Shown here one piece after another: positions 1-10,692 of a stretch of DNA of 64,000 bases. The stretch is from Nitzschia sp. pyKryTriq1 (Eukaryota; Bacillariophyta; Bacillariophyceae; Bacillariales; Bacillariaceae). Under the pieces are notes generated by a model. That model was given only the letters and a program-made list of their open reading frames with translations, was not told the origin of the DNA and ran no database searches. Where the stretch lies: NCBI GenBank assembly GCA_956465555.1, contig OY101126.1, forward strand, positions 662,501-726,500. The letters are read 5' to 3'. The translations under genes were made by a program, and so were the position numbers. Within the stretch, counting starts at the first letter, position 1, and each line of letters opens with the position of its first letter.

Positions 1-1756
1 AGCTACGTGCATCGCCGAACAGTTTATGGGCATCCTCAAGAGAATGCGCGATTGCTGTCATCGACAGTGTTCCCACTGTAGAAACTCGCCCGAGCATGTG
101 GAGGACAACCCCTTTTTGTCGAGATGGATCCCAGTGCAAGTCAGGCCGAGCTGTCATGGCGTGAAATAAATCTTTGGGATAAAGCTTTTCTTTCATGGGG
201 GTATCGGAGATGTTGTCCGAGGATACGTAGTACAGGGGCTGTCCGTTAGGGGCTAGGAACAGACCCGTCGCGGGGTCTACATGTCCGTGAGTCAACAGCT
301 TCAGTGTCATCCTATCGGAGAAACGCCGAGCGACGATGAGTGCTCTTGGAAACCAAAAATTTGTCAAAATACGGTAAGCACGAAACACGTACCAAGGATG
401 AGTTGTACCTGTCGGAGCAAGACAAAGCGATGGTGAGTGCTCTTGGAAACCACGTCAAATTTTTGCCATACTATTTCAATTCGCAACAACGAAATACACA
501 CCTGTCATTCGAAGGTTGATCTCGACGGCATAGATTTCCCACTGACCAATAGCTTTTGAGACACATAGAAAGTCAACTCCAAATCGGTCGCGGACACCAG
601 CGCTGGCAAGAAAGTCTCCAACCTTCTTTCCGTACTCTAAAAGTTGAAGTCGGTAGTCTGATTTGCATGGGAATTCGCAACCAAGGTAGACCTGTTCGTC
701 AAGGACCTGCTCGTGAGTGCTCAATATCGAGACAAATCCTTTCTCATCAATCACTCCTTGTACAGAGGGACTCGCAACACCCTGCTTTCTTCTGGTTGGT
801 TTGGGAGCGCCGTGCTCCTCATCCACATCAATAAAGAGTTCAAAAATGCATCCCATAACAGGAATCTCCTCTCGATAATCATCCCATGTGCGACGGTGAA
901 AGATGCCGTTTTCGAATGCCAACTTGGTCAAGCGCTTCAGTTCCTTGTCTGGCGGATAATCTGTGATATATCGATGCATGGTTTGAACTCTCTCTTGTAC
1001 CCGCGTGAGGTCGAGCACCGCGTTTCCCATCCCTGAAAATCCGTCAGCCAACTTGACAACCCCTTTGGTCGCCCGTGGATTGCGCCGAAGAACCTTCCAG
1101 ATAGATTTGTACAGGCAATCCAGATCTTTTTCTTCTTTGTAGGTACCATCGGCACACGGGATGCCTAAAAGTTTAAAGATGGAGCGACTGCCCTGTTTTG
1201 TACCAAATAATTGGCTTTGCTCAGGGGTAGCCGAATAGAATGGCAGTCCCAAGAGTTTGCCTAGCTTGTCTTCATATTCTGTCGCCCGCCAAATCATAAG
1301 AAAGAATTCTTGCAAATCGCCGCTGCCCATATTTGCTTCGACGCAGTACTCCTTGATGCGTTCGATGACAAAGTGATTGCCGCACAACTTTTCCGCGAGG
1401 CAGTGGTCAGAGGACGGGTCACCGAGGTTCCAAAATCGCACCCGACTTCGAGCACTGTCTCGGAGCCGCTTCGGCAGGAGCGAGAAATAGTAATTTACGG
1501 TCCAATCATCCACTTGATTGCTTGTGACAATCAGGAGCTCTGTATTCGGATTCGCGAGAGCAAGTAGTACAAAAAGAATTCTCTCTTCGTAGCTGATGAT
1601 GTTCTTTACGGTTTTGAGCTCTCTCGGGCAGAAACTCAACGATGGAATGGCGATGATGTTGTGGCCTTCGATTTCCCAAACTGCGAACGATTTTTTCGGA
1701 CAATGATTCTGGGGCATTTTCGCATGCATGTTTCGTTCTATAAGGGATAAGTTCAT
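1..1756 (-). CDS. PGM1-type ATP-grasp ligase, 3' end outside window
   Basis: Two exons are visible: 1756-502 and 408-1, joined across a 93-bp GT-AG intron (501-409). The joined frame stays open to the window edge, so the C-terminus is missing. The product resembles PGM1-like ATP-grasp peptide ligases. It has a pre-ATP-grasp segment rich in hydrophobic strands, a glycine-rich nucleotide loop (ADGFSGMGNAV), a metal-binding motif EINLRMTG continued across the splice as TTHP, and a C-terminal segment KGVVLHMLGRVSTVGTL like the PGM1 C-terminal domain. Family members form amide bonds using ATP; the substrate cannot be read here. The frame is open upstream to 1792, but the first ATG is at 1756. An upstream exon is not excluded. 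Family assignment is by motif memory only. Confidence 0.72.
337..452. repeat. 19-bp direct repeat shared by exon 2 and the intron of the ATP-grasp gene
   Basis: The 19-mer TGAGTGCTCTTGGAAACCA occurs at 337-355 (inside exon 2) and again at 434-452 (inside the intron), 97 bp apart. The intron is 93 bp long. Flanking bases are partly similar as well (CGA-TG before the repeat, a TCAAA/TTT-rich stretch after it). Confidence 0.85.
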
Positions 1757-2387
1757 AGGTAGAGTATCTGTTTTGATTCTTTTTTCGTGCAAGAGGATGA
1801 TGATGTCTGTCGCTTTTTCCTCTCATTGACCAACTCACCGAAACCAGAATGCCTGCATACTGGGGAGTGCTGATCGGATGATATCATTGTTGATACATTT
1901 CTTTCGTCGGATTTGAATTACACCGGGTTACGACGTTCCAGTTCGGATTTTTTTGGGGAAATGAGAAGCGGTCACTCACTCGTGTGTTTTGCCTGAATTG
2001 ATGCCATTGGTGTCTCCATGACGCCACCATACTTGTACCTTGCTAGAATGAGAGAGTCTACTTTTTATGCCACATGCACGACCTCCCAGCAATGTCACCA
2101 ACTTGAACATCATTTTGGTCGTATGCAGTGGAAATGGGAACGGAAGAATCGCATCATTGTCGTCATCGATGCGGTGGTGTGGAGATGATTGCAATGATGA
2201 TGATGGTGGAGGATGCTTCATTGTGAGCAGCGAGAAAGACGGTTATAATACCGTTGACGATTGGTGGCTGGAAAAGCTTGCGACGCTGACTTGCTTGGTT
2301 TGGCTGCTTCCTCGTTTTCCGGGTTGCCCCCTTGCCTACCCTCTCTCTAGGAGAAGTAGTGTGTGTGCGCGTGTGTGAAGAATAGAA

Positions 2388-3219
2388 TGGCTAGTAGAAA
2401 GCCGGGCCTGTTAGAGGCAGGCGTGACTGGTCCCTACCATGACCTGATTGAGAGCCGGGTGCAATGGTGGGATTTCAAAACTAGGTAAGGTACCACACCA
2501 GTACTAACATATGGTAGTGGTTAGAAGCGATGACGATGATGATAACACAACCTCGAGAAGAGTGAGGTTGCTCCACCATTGTGGATTATCTCATCCAAGT
2601 CTTTGCTCCAGGTGAGGTCCTTGTCTCCCGGCAGCGAGACAAGAAGGAGCTTCCCGGTGTCTATCACCCAGAAGCAGGCTGGGTTGGGGCTCCCTCCGAC
2701 CATTCAAGCAACTACTTAGAGCACATGGATGTCACCACCACAGACTCTCGCCACACTCACGTTTTTCTTTTTTTCTTTCTTTCTTTTTCAACCACTAACA
2801 ATCCAAGTTCAATACCAGGTATTTCTTGATCTTGTTTTTTATTTTATTATTTTATTTCTTTGATGTTGTTGTCACCCCACACACATGGGGATCATGCACA
2901 ACCCTGCAATCATGGGTGGTAGGAGCCCAAGAACAGGAAGGGTGGCTGAGCGAAGGCTCTATTCATTTGGATGGGCCCTGGTGAAAATTCGGTGCGATGC
3001 TATTGCCAGCTTCAGTACCATCATGGTTGGGGTCCTCCAACTCAAGTGCCTATGCTTCGGCAAGATCCAGAATCTACGATCAGAACACTCAATGTGGCCT
3101 CGTCTACCCGAATCCCGAGTAGGCCAATCATGAGTCAAAATATGATGCCGACAGAGATTCTCAATGCTGAGTTACAGGTGGAAGGCATCATTGAAGATTG
3201 GGATCGGCAATCGCGATAA
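2388..3219 (+). other. Possible small spliced gene of unknown function
   Basis: Three coding-looking segments lie in order on this strand. The first runs from an ATG at 2388 (MASRKPGLLEAG...) to a donor-like AG/GTAAGG near 2485. The second is an open frame at about 2566-2828, including YHPEAGWVGAP and SSNYLEHMDVTTTD. The third is open from about 2953 to a TAA at 3217-3219 (MGPGENSVRCYC... to EDWDRQSR). Frames cannot be joined with certainty: the obvious donor and acceptors do not give one consistent phase. No family is recognised. It may be a real short gene, a non-coding transcript or chance. The rest of 1757-3465 shows only T-rich simple sequence (2760-2791) and nothing else supportable. 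Confidence 0.25.
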
Positions 3220-3465
3220 TCAATCAATACCAATACAGTACTGTATCATCGCCGCGTCGCGGCACCCGCACTACTGTAATACTATTAGAGAAAGGACCCA
3301 AACTACGGTACTACTGGTAGCAAACTGTGCCGAAAGAGTGACGGAAGCGCAGCAACAAACAGAGCATCCCCAGGCGTGTCAACATTGCAGTTCCATCGGG
3401 CAAGATCCACAGTTTCGTTTGTCAGATATCTAAAGGTTTCATTTCAACTGACCGTGCCAACAAGA

Positions 3466-4347
3466 ATGATTTCCGCTAGGGTCTTCTTCGTTTCCATTCT
3501 TTTTTCTGTGGCAAGCAAATCATGCGCCTTCTTCCTCCAACCAGTGTCATCCGTGTTCAGCGGCCTAGCTGCTGCTTCTGACGCCAGTGACGTGAGCATC
3601 CCGAATATGGCTGATGTTGGGTTTGTGGTACTGGCTGGAGGTACTGGTAGCCGTATGAAAGCAAACATGCCCAAGCAATACTTGCCTCTTCGAGGAAAAC
3701 CAGTTTTGCACCATTCACTGGAATTGTTCTTGGAAAGACTTCCGGAATATTGCCAAAGCAAGGGCATTTCGGCACCCGAACACGTTGTTCTAGTCATGGA
3801 CCCCACTTATCAACCAGAATACCAGCCTTTCATTGACAAATATTCCGAGGGTAGATTGACGTTTGCGAATCCAGGAAAGGAACGCCAAGGATCTGTCGAA
3901 AATGGGCTGAACAAATTAGTTGAAGTGTCGAAGGGTAGATGCAAATTTGTAGCTATTCACGATAGCGCTCGACCACTAGTGACTATCGACGAAGTATGTA
4001 ATGTTGTTGGTGATGCAAAAGAGCATGGAGCTGCTGTATTAGGCGTGCCCTGCAAAGCCACCATCAAGGAAAGCGAGGACGCAGAGTTTGTGTTGAGAAC
4101 TATTCCACGAGCACGACTATGGGAAGTTCATACACCCCAAGTTGTAGCAATCGATACTCTACTGAGGGGGTTCGAGAAGGTTGCCAAAGAAGACCTGGAA
4201 GTAACCGATGATGTTTCGATCGTTGAAGCTCTTGGGGAACCTGTGAAACTTACGCTGGGCGAGTATGAGAATCTAAAGATTACCACTCCACTCGATATGA
4301 ATGTTGCTGAAGCTATCCTGGAACAACGAAGCCTTCAGACTGTTTAA
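3466..4347 (+). CDS. ispD: 2-C-methyl-D-erythritol 4-phosphate cytidylyltransferase, plastid
   Basis: IspD joins CTP to 2-C-methyl-D-erythritol 4-phosphate, the third step of the plastid MEP route to isoprenoids. The 293-residue product has the cytidylyltransferase nucleotide loop VVLAGGTGSRMKANMPKQY (about residues 53-71), the HDSARPLV motif near residue 165, the VTDDVSIVE segment and a typical C-terminal LGEYENLKITTPLD. The ATG at 3466 is preferred over a longer open frame. From there the protein begins with a hydrophobic signal-like stretch ending in KSCAFF (residues 18-23), matching the diatom plastid signal, in which an aromatic residue starts the transit peptide. About 25 transit-like residues follow. 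It has no intron. The identity is secure; plastid import is inferred from the leader. Confidence 0.96.
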   Translation: MISARVFFVSILFSVASKSCAFFLQPVSSVFSGLAAASDASDVSIPNMADVGFVVLAGGTGSRMKANMPKQYLPLRGKPVLHHSLELFLERLPEYCQSKGISAPEHVVLVMDPTYQPEYQPFIDKYSEGRLTFANPGKERQGSVENGLNKLVEVSKGRCKFVAIHDSARPLVTIDEVCNVVGDAKEHGAAVLGVPCKATIKESEDAEFVLRTIPRARLWEVHTPQVVAIDTLLRGFEKVAKEDLEVTDDVSIVEALGEPVKLTLGEYENLKITTPLDMNVAEAILEQRSLQTV

Positions 4348-4688
4348 CTTCAACTTAGAGACAGTATTCAGTTGTGTGCGTTGCCAAGTCGTTTAGAACC
4401 TAGCTCTTTCTAAAATGCTTGCGATAATTCACTGATGAGCAGTCGGCGACAAAATGGGTGCCAAAAAGTACTCCCGCGAGACACTAGCTTATCTCAAAAA
4501 CTACGACAATCTCCTAACGACTCGGAAGATGACGCCCATTGATTGTGCTTTCCCAATGATCGGAGGTGACTACTGCGGGATATGCGCTATGTACAAGATC
4601 CGCGCAGCGGTGGTGGCATTGTGTGGCTAATCCCCCCACAACTAAACGATAAGATAATGGTAAACAGCGATTATAGCAGCATGATACG
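4348..4688. other. Intergenic gap between convergent IspD and MYND genes
   Basis: No open frame with coding character, RNA gene or repeat was recognised. It presumably holds the two 3' untranslated regions. Confidence 0.5.
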
Positions 4689-5984
4689 CTAATGTCTTTT
4701 TTGACACTCTGCCTTGTGCCGATTCCAATCCTGTTTCTGACACTCCACACTACAGTACGTCGCCTTCCGACATCGACTACACTTTTTCATTTTCGTGTAG
4801 GATGATCGTTTCTTGCAAGTATCACATGTGACTTGCTTGGCTTTCTTTTCTCGCCGTTCCGCCCTTTCTTCTTGGTGGATCAGACAATCAGGTTGATGGT
4901 ATTCCCTCGCGGTCTCTCTGCAAGGCCTCGAGCAATAATATTCCATATGACATTCCTTACACCGGATCGACAACCGTATAATTTCCCCCGTTTCTGGGTC
5001 TCTCTTGCCGTGGAGCTTTCCGCACTCGGGGCTGCCGCAGGCTTTTCCCATCCGATCTTTAAGTTTTGGCTCGACCGTATCTTGATTGCTCGAAGGATTC
5101 TCGCCTCCGTTGTCCGAGTGCATACTCCTCGAAAGGACGATTCGATAATCATTTTGAAGCGCTTCCCAGGCACCCGAATGCTCCCAGAGATTGTAAAGAG
5201 TCCATGCATCCAGTATATCGTCAACATGCGGGTGCGTTTCCGGCCGTGGGGGTCCATCTTCGAGAAAAGATGCCGACCCAGCTTCTGCTAAAACCTCATT
5301 CGCGGGAAGAGTAAAGGAGAGCCTCGGCCGTCGACCTTCCATTGCAGCTGGACGAACCTTGAGGGTCATACCCTCCAAAAGGTCTTCCATACACTCTAAG
5401 CAGGTCAGCCGACAAATTGTCCGGGTTCCCAAGGTCATTTGAGAACCTTTCATTACCGTAATTTGGAGTAATGGGTAAAAGAGTAGCCAGTACTCGTGTT
5501 CAAAATCATCCCCTTCCTTAGGTAATTCCGCCTTGTTTCCGCACAACGGACATAAAAGCAACGACTGTACATCGGGCCAGTCGAAGTTCCCATTAGGTGC
5601 AATGTTCATCTCTGATGATTGCTCCTTGGTCCTCATCATGACTCGAAAGTCCTGAAAATTTTCCGGTGTGAAAATACATCGGCCTCCCACCGTTAACGTG
5701 ATGGGCATGGTACGCTGAGGAGAGCCAGGTGCGGGTTCTAATTGCAGTATTGTGCAGCCGTTAAAATCGACATAAAAGTTCTCGTCGCCCTGTGAGTTCC
5801 CACTCGCTGTTGCAGGATTGTACCCCCTGTCCTGGTAGACAAGTACTCGTTGTTTGGGCAGACTCTTTATCCGGGGATCAAAGACTCCGTCCTCTTGTAT
5901 CAATAAACTGCACTTGGCCTCCATCATACCGGGAGTTTCCAACCCAGACCATTGTGTAGCGGTGCTAGCCTGGTATCCCGTCAT
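4689..5984 (-). CDS. Protein with two C-terminal MYND zinc fingers
   Basis: The protein has 431 residues and no intron. The C-terminal quarter holds two MYND-like fingers. The first, at about residues 316-367, is longer and divergent (CGSPECGKLHG ... CKECHMEYYCSRPC ... HQPDC). The second, at about 387-427, is canonical (CDTCKKRSS ... CSRCRKATYCSVECQKQDW ... HKAEC). MYND fingers bind Pro-rich peptides in partner proteins. A basic linker rich in Glu, Arg and Lys separates them. The N-terminal 300 residues match no family I know. They contain CPLCGNK (near 144) and CRLTCLEC (near 190), which could form another metal site. The start ATG at 5984 is the first in frame. Function is unknown; partner binding in the nucleus or cytosol is an inference. 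Confidence 0.85.
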   Translation of the reverse strand: MTGYQASTATQWSGLETPGMMEAKCSLLIQEDGVFDPRIKSLPKQRVLVYQDRGYNPATASGNSQGDENFYVDFNGCTILQLEPAPGSPQRTMPITLTVGGRCIFTPENFQDFRVMMRTKEQSSEMNIAPNGNFDWPDVQSLLLCPLCGNKAELPKEGDDFEHEYWLLFYPLLQITVMKGSQMTLGTRTICRLTCLECMEDLLEGMTLKVRPAAMEGRRPRLSFTLPANEVLAEAGSASFLEDGPPRPETHPHVDDILDAWTLYNLWEHSGAWEALQNDYRIVLSRSMHSDNGGENPSSNQDTVEPKLKDRMGKACGSPECGKLHGKRDPETGEIIRLSIRCKECHMEYYCSRPCRETAREYHQPDCLIHQEERAERREKKAKQVTCDTCKKRSSYTKMKKCSRCRKATYCSVECQKQDWNRHKAECQKRH

Positions 5985-7289
5985 CTGGTGATTATTATTA
6001 GAATTGATTTTGCCGGTGAATACGGGCGGATTCTATTTCCGCCTCGAGAAAACAATGGTTTGCTGGTTGCGAACTAAACGAGAGAGCTTGTGAAATGACT
6101 GATTCGTCTGCGTAGCTACCAGAAGTGTGTTTTGGTGACGCCGAGCTGCCAACGAGACCGAACGTCAGCTCAGCCTACAATCCAATGGTCTCAGATCGAC
6201 GACTCAAAGGGATAAATCTGCACGTCAACAATGTGGATGCCCCGATCGTCGCTCAAACACGGACACTCCCACCAGCCTACTCTCCACAAGTCACTGAGAA
6301 AACACCCCTTGTTGCAGCACCAAGCACAACACTTTTTCTTGCGCGAAAGTTCGGAAAGGCTGATGAAGTTAAAATCCCGACCTGACCTGACCTAGCATTC
6401 GTAATGCAGACACTTGCTTGCTTAGTTGATCGTCACAACTCCACCAAGCAAGGGAATAAGGCCTCCGGTCAGCCTCTTCAGCCTCGCCTGCAGCCTGCAA
6501 CCGCAGTTGCTGCCACCGGTATCAGGAGCGTTAGAGCGGCGAGCGGCAAAAACAGCGATGCCGAGCGACACGCAAACGTACAGTAAGCCACCGCACCGCC
6601 GCGCAAGCCGAAAGCCGCATACAACAATTTGGACGAAAATAGTCACAACTATGCGGTCATTTCTAAAATAGTTTCTTAATCCCAAGTATTTGTTATGTCG
6701 GAAACATACTAATTCATCTGTATGGTCTGATCGTACGAAAAAAGACATTCTAATTGTCCTCTATTCAATGAGGGAAAACTGAGCCTGATGTCTGCGCGCC
6801 ACAATGACCATTGACAAAATAGTTGGTCATGATTATTGCCCAATTTTCACTAGATAAGCCCTTTTCTGGTCGTATATTGGGTCGTCAGAACCCGGAGATT
6901 ACCTAGCTACGACGCGTAACTACGGATTGCAGTCGCTCTTGCTCTACAGTAGGGCGAGCGAGCTAGAGATATACGTATGATCTACAATACCAATACTGAG
7001 AGTACTTAGAGTATACCTAGCTCCTGATATTGTTCAAAGCCTTTTCGTACGTGGTAGCTCCTGTGGCAAGAAGATGACGTGACAATTAGTTTTTGCTCCA
7101 ACAACGAGCAACCTCTATTAGAGAGCTCGTGAGTCCTTTTCATTGAGGAGCAAAACTCAAAAAGAAGTATGGCATCAGAGTAGTCTAATCTGCAAAACGA
7201 TCCCAATGTATGCAGCTGTCAATTTATAAGGGTTTCTGCTGGTGAGGACGCGATGCTGGCAGTGGTTTGCAGCAAAATGGTTGGTCTTG
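5985..7289. other. Long intergenic stretch, no gene recognised
   Basis: Short open frames occur on both strands but none has recognisable motifs or consistent coding character. The best of them is a minus-strand frame at 6422-6748 with a hydrophobic middle. No tRNA or long repeat was noticed. Confidence 0.4.
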
Positions 7290-7660
7290 TGTTGTCATTA
7301 TTTCTTCAGCACAACAAGGCTTCGTTCAACACTCAACATTTCCACCAGCATATGCTGGAGCATCCAGCAAGAGTATTCCGTCAATGTGACGACCCTGTAG
7401 GAGGATGTGGTCTTGCTGGTTGGAACAGCTACCAAATCTTTGTGTCCTTTCAGGTTACCCAAAAAGCCTTTGGCATCTCGCACGAAATGGGCGTTTGCCA
7501 TGCGCAATGTCCCCTTCTGTACAACGCCAAGTATTTCTTGCTCCGTAGCCTTAAAAAAACCTTCTAATTTGGTGGAACCAGAGGGTGCTTCCTTGCTAAT
7601 GACATTGACCAGTTGAAGCCTGGTATTTAAGCCCGTCTTCGGCTCGGAAAATATATTATC
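7290..7660 (-). mobile_element. Possible Ty1/copia-type pol fragment (fossil)
   Basis: The minus strand has an open stretch whose start resembles the beginning of copia-type reverse transcriptase (FKATEQEILGVVQKGTL, compare the usual pattern of a Lys/Glu-rich helix followed by a small hydrophobic turn). The remainder is not recognisable. No terminal repeats were found nearby. If it is an element it is a short, broken, old-looking piece. The call is weak. Confidence 0.25.
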
Positions 7661-8110
7661 TTGCTGCGGTTGGTTAGTCCAGAATTCCTTCCATCAGCAG
7701 GAATTTTTAAACTGTCGTAGAGCAACCAGCATGTCCGCCGCTATCTCCTCCTTGCAGATGGAGGTGGAATGAACCATTGGCTGGTTTCATCCACGAGGCA
7801 CTGTACCGCCTGCTCAAGAGCCGGCTGGTCGTGTCTCGGGCGGGGCCATGGTGGATGGTTGACCTTATCTCTGGGAGTGCCGACTATGGTCATAGTGGCG
7901 TGACTATATATCGTAAAGAGCGAAAAAGTGCTGTCTAATTTAGTTACTACCTTGACGGTCGAGAGCAATTAATCTCTCTTCCGCCGCAACGATAGCATAG
8001 CCACGCCAGACAGTCCATTGATTGACTCAGTGGACTCTTTTCACCCGTACGGGATCACATCAGCGCTAGCTAGTAGTACACAATCGTAGTAGACAGTAGA
8101 CACTACTCTA
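7661..8110. other. Intergenic stretch with nothing recognised
   Basis: Only shadow-length open frames are present; no motif, RNA gene or repeat is visible. Confidence 0.4.
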
Positions 8111-8635
8111 CTAGTCAGACTTGCCTGTTCCCTTATCAGTTTTTTTGCGCTGGGACAAGTCAGCTTTCCACCAATCCAATAGTTGAGGCGTCCGACACAG
8201 AAGGCAGCTTCCCCAGCATGCAAACGAAAAGACGAACAAACAGATCCCAAAGTCCCCACCATTGAGTTCCACATGTCGGATTTCCGCAGATGCGTACGTG
8301 AATCGAGAGGCGACAAAATTCACCGGCCAATACAAAGCTGTTCCGAGCAACATCCACGTACAGATGACGCCATAGAATTGGTGCCTGAGGAGGCCAACGA
8401 TGGCAATAATGCTCAACGGCAACATGACGACCGAATGGGCGGCACAAATGGCACGATTTGACTGAACTACCGCTTCGTCGGCCAGGAATCGTGGCTCTTG
8501 AAGCTTATTGCGAGCCATCAAATCGTAATCAAAAAGCGCCCATGTTTGGGTTAGAACGATCGCGAGATGGAATATCAAAAACGAGAGCAGCACCTTGATG
8601 CCGCCAGTCAGCGACGCAGCATCATCGGAGCCCAT
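8111..8635 (-). CDS. Small multi-pass membrane protein of unknown function
   Basis: The product has 174 residues from the ATG at 8635. The frame is open further upstream to 8695 without an ATG, so a 5' exon is possible; that extension would complete an extra hydrophobic segment (PLFLFGLASALIM). Three to four membrane segments are visible: VLLSFLIFHLAIVLTQTWALF, VVMLPLSIIAIVGLL, a Trp/Leu-rich stretch ICTWMLLGTALYWPVNFV, and FGICLFVFSFACWGSCLL. The C-terminus is short and Lys-rich (KKTDKGTGKSD), probably cytosolic. The length and pattern recall small MAPEG-like or DUF-type membrane proteins, but no signature supports a name. Bases 8636-9124 upstream hold no recognisable gene. Confidence 0.6.
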   Translation of the reverse strand: MGSDDAASLTGGIKVLLSFLIFHLAIVLTQTWALFDYDLMARNKLQEPRFLADEAVVQSNRAICAAHSVVMLPLSIIAIVGLLRHQFYGVICTWMLLGTALYWPVNFVASRFTYASAEIRHVELNGGDFGICLFVFSFACWGSCLLCRTPQLLDWWKADLSQRKKTDKGTGKSD

Positions 8636-9124
8636 AATCAATGCCGATGCAAGGCCGAAGAGAAACAATGGTCGGTTAGCTGATTCAGAGTTCAAAGGGT
8701 ATCTCCAGCCGGTATTATATTATCTGTTCGACGGAGAGTTCAATGTTGCTGTCGCACAATAATAAACAAAAGATTGACATCCTGGCATCACCTACCGGTA
8801 CAAGTACATACCGGTATCATGAATTTGTGATTTGTCTGGTTTGTGGACGAGGTGCGGGGGCGAAAAAAAGAGGCAGAAACGTGCATCCTGAGGAGGGCCG
8901 GCGCGTGGGCTTCACAAAGCGCCAAACTTCCAACCAAGGCGAGGGAGCTTCGCCGCCGGCGAAGCCAAAATCCAAACTCCGAAGCAAGAACAATCCAAAA
9001 AAAGATACTGGTAGGAGCGAGATGATACCATTTCCTACCATTTTCTCATTGACATAGCACCTTTTTTTGAAAGCCTGTACCACGTTGGGTTTTTTCTGTG
9101 GATATACATCGATTCTTCGTCAAT

Positions 9125-10571
9125 ATGGTTTGGGCTCTCCTTGATCGATATTTTCTGCTTACCGAGCGGCAAACAACAGTTGCCACCGAGTTCCGAGCTG
9201 GGACGGCTAGTTTCTTGACGCTCTCGTATCTTTTGCTGGTACGTACGTGCAAGAGGTTCGCTCCCACGGAAATTCAACATCTCTCCCTTGGGAGAGACTC
9301 ATCTTTTTCCTTCCGTCTGCTCTTGTATAAAGGTAAATCCGCAAATCATGGCACAGGCTGGCGTCCCGCATGATGTCGCCGTCTTTTCCACAGCCTTGTC
9401 GGCCGGCGTATCTTGTTTCATCGTTGGATTTTTGGGGAATCTACCTTTCGGGTGCGCACCTGGCCTGGGACTGTCTGCCTACTTGACGTTTGGATTGGTA
9501 CAAGCTGGCCTTTGTACTCTATCTGAAGCCCTCACGGCTTGTTGGTGGTCGGGGATCTTGGTCTTTTTGGTGACAATCACTGGATTCTCGGCATTTTTGA
9601 TGAAAGTAGTTCCACAAGCCATCAAATACGCAATTGTCGTTGGAATGGGAATGTTGATTGCCATGATTGGGTTCGTGAGCGTTAAGTTTATCATCCCCAA
9701 TGCAGATACTCTTGTTGAATTGGGAAATGTTTGGGGTGATCCCGAGCTGTTGGTCTGTATCGGCGGCATTTTGTTGGTGGGATCGCTGCTCTACCATGAT
9801 ATCCAGGGAGCAATTTTGATTGGAATTGCTGCTCTGACCTGTATTGTATGGACGATGAGGGATGCTTGGCCACAGAAGATCGTTCAAGTTCCAGCACTGC
9901 CGGATACTGATTATTGGGAACCCATGGTGATTTTTGATTTCGACAAGGCATCCGTGTTGTACCCTGCCGTGGGTGCATTTGTCCTCATTTGCATTTTTGA
10001 TATTTCTGGTGTCATGTTTGGTCTGGCTTCACTGGGTGGTATCATCAAGGAGGATGGAGATATTCCTGGTTCACAATGGGCGTTTGTGGCTAGTGCCTTC
10101 GGTACTGTTTTGGCGGCCCTCACTGGATCCACGCCCATTATTGTCTGCGTCGAGTGCGCGAGTGGTGTGAGAGAAGGTGGCCGAACCGGATTGACGGCAG
10201 TCTTTGTGGGCCTTTATTTTTTCGTTAGTATTTTTCTGGCTCCACTTTTTGGATCAGTTCCAGATGTGGCAACCGCCCCTGTGTTGGTGCTCGTCGGTGT
10301 CCTCATGATGGGCGAAGCGTCCAAAGTATCGTGGGAAAATATGAGCGATGCTCTGCCAGCTTTTCTGACGATTATCCTGATGCCACTCACCTACAGTATC
10401 ACGAATGGAATGATTTTTGGTCTTCTTTTTGCCGCTGGTTTCTACGTGACAACGGGACAACTATTTTCGGATCTACGTTCTGCATGCTGTGGATCACCCT
10501 CTTCCAACAGTGGATACGAAACGGTTGGTGACGCAGAATCACTCCCACTCAACAGTGCCACACCATACTAG
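9125..10571 (+). CDS. AzgA-type (NCS2) purine permease
   Basis: Two exons, 9125-9238 and 9333-10571, are joined over a 94-bp GT-AG intron to give 450 residues. The splice restores the family motif YLLL|VNPQIMAQAGV. Other AzgA landmarks are TTVATEFRAGTASFLTLSY in exon 1, CAPGLGLSAYLTFGLV, and VECASGVREGGRTGLTAV in the helix 10 region. Members are proton-coupled transporters of hypoxanthine, guanine or adenine with about 12-14 membrane segments, which the hydrophobicity here supports. The start ATG at 9125 gives the N-terminus expected for the family (short lead, then DRYFLLTERQTT). The C-terminal tail (Cys-Gly, Ser-rich) is cytosolic. Exact substrate is inferred. The gene is tail-to-tail with the VOC gene, 121 bp apart. 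Confidence 0.92.
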
Positions 10572-10692
10572 CGTGAGGAAACAAGAGGCAACCGTGCGAC
10601 CTGTGTTTTTCAATGCCATCCATGGGACAAATCGACTGTACATACTATCAGTAGTCAGTAGCAACTATTTTCGCCGCTTTACGATATTATCG

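Noticed and set aside
6422-6748. Minus-strand frame of 108 codons with a hydrophobic centre
   Set aside because: The hydrophobic stretch is Arg/Cys-interrupted, there is no family match, and overlapping frames on the other strand are equally long.
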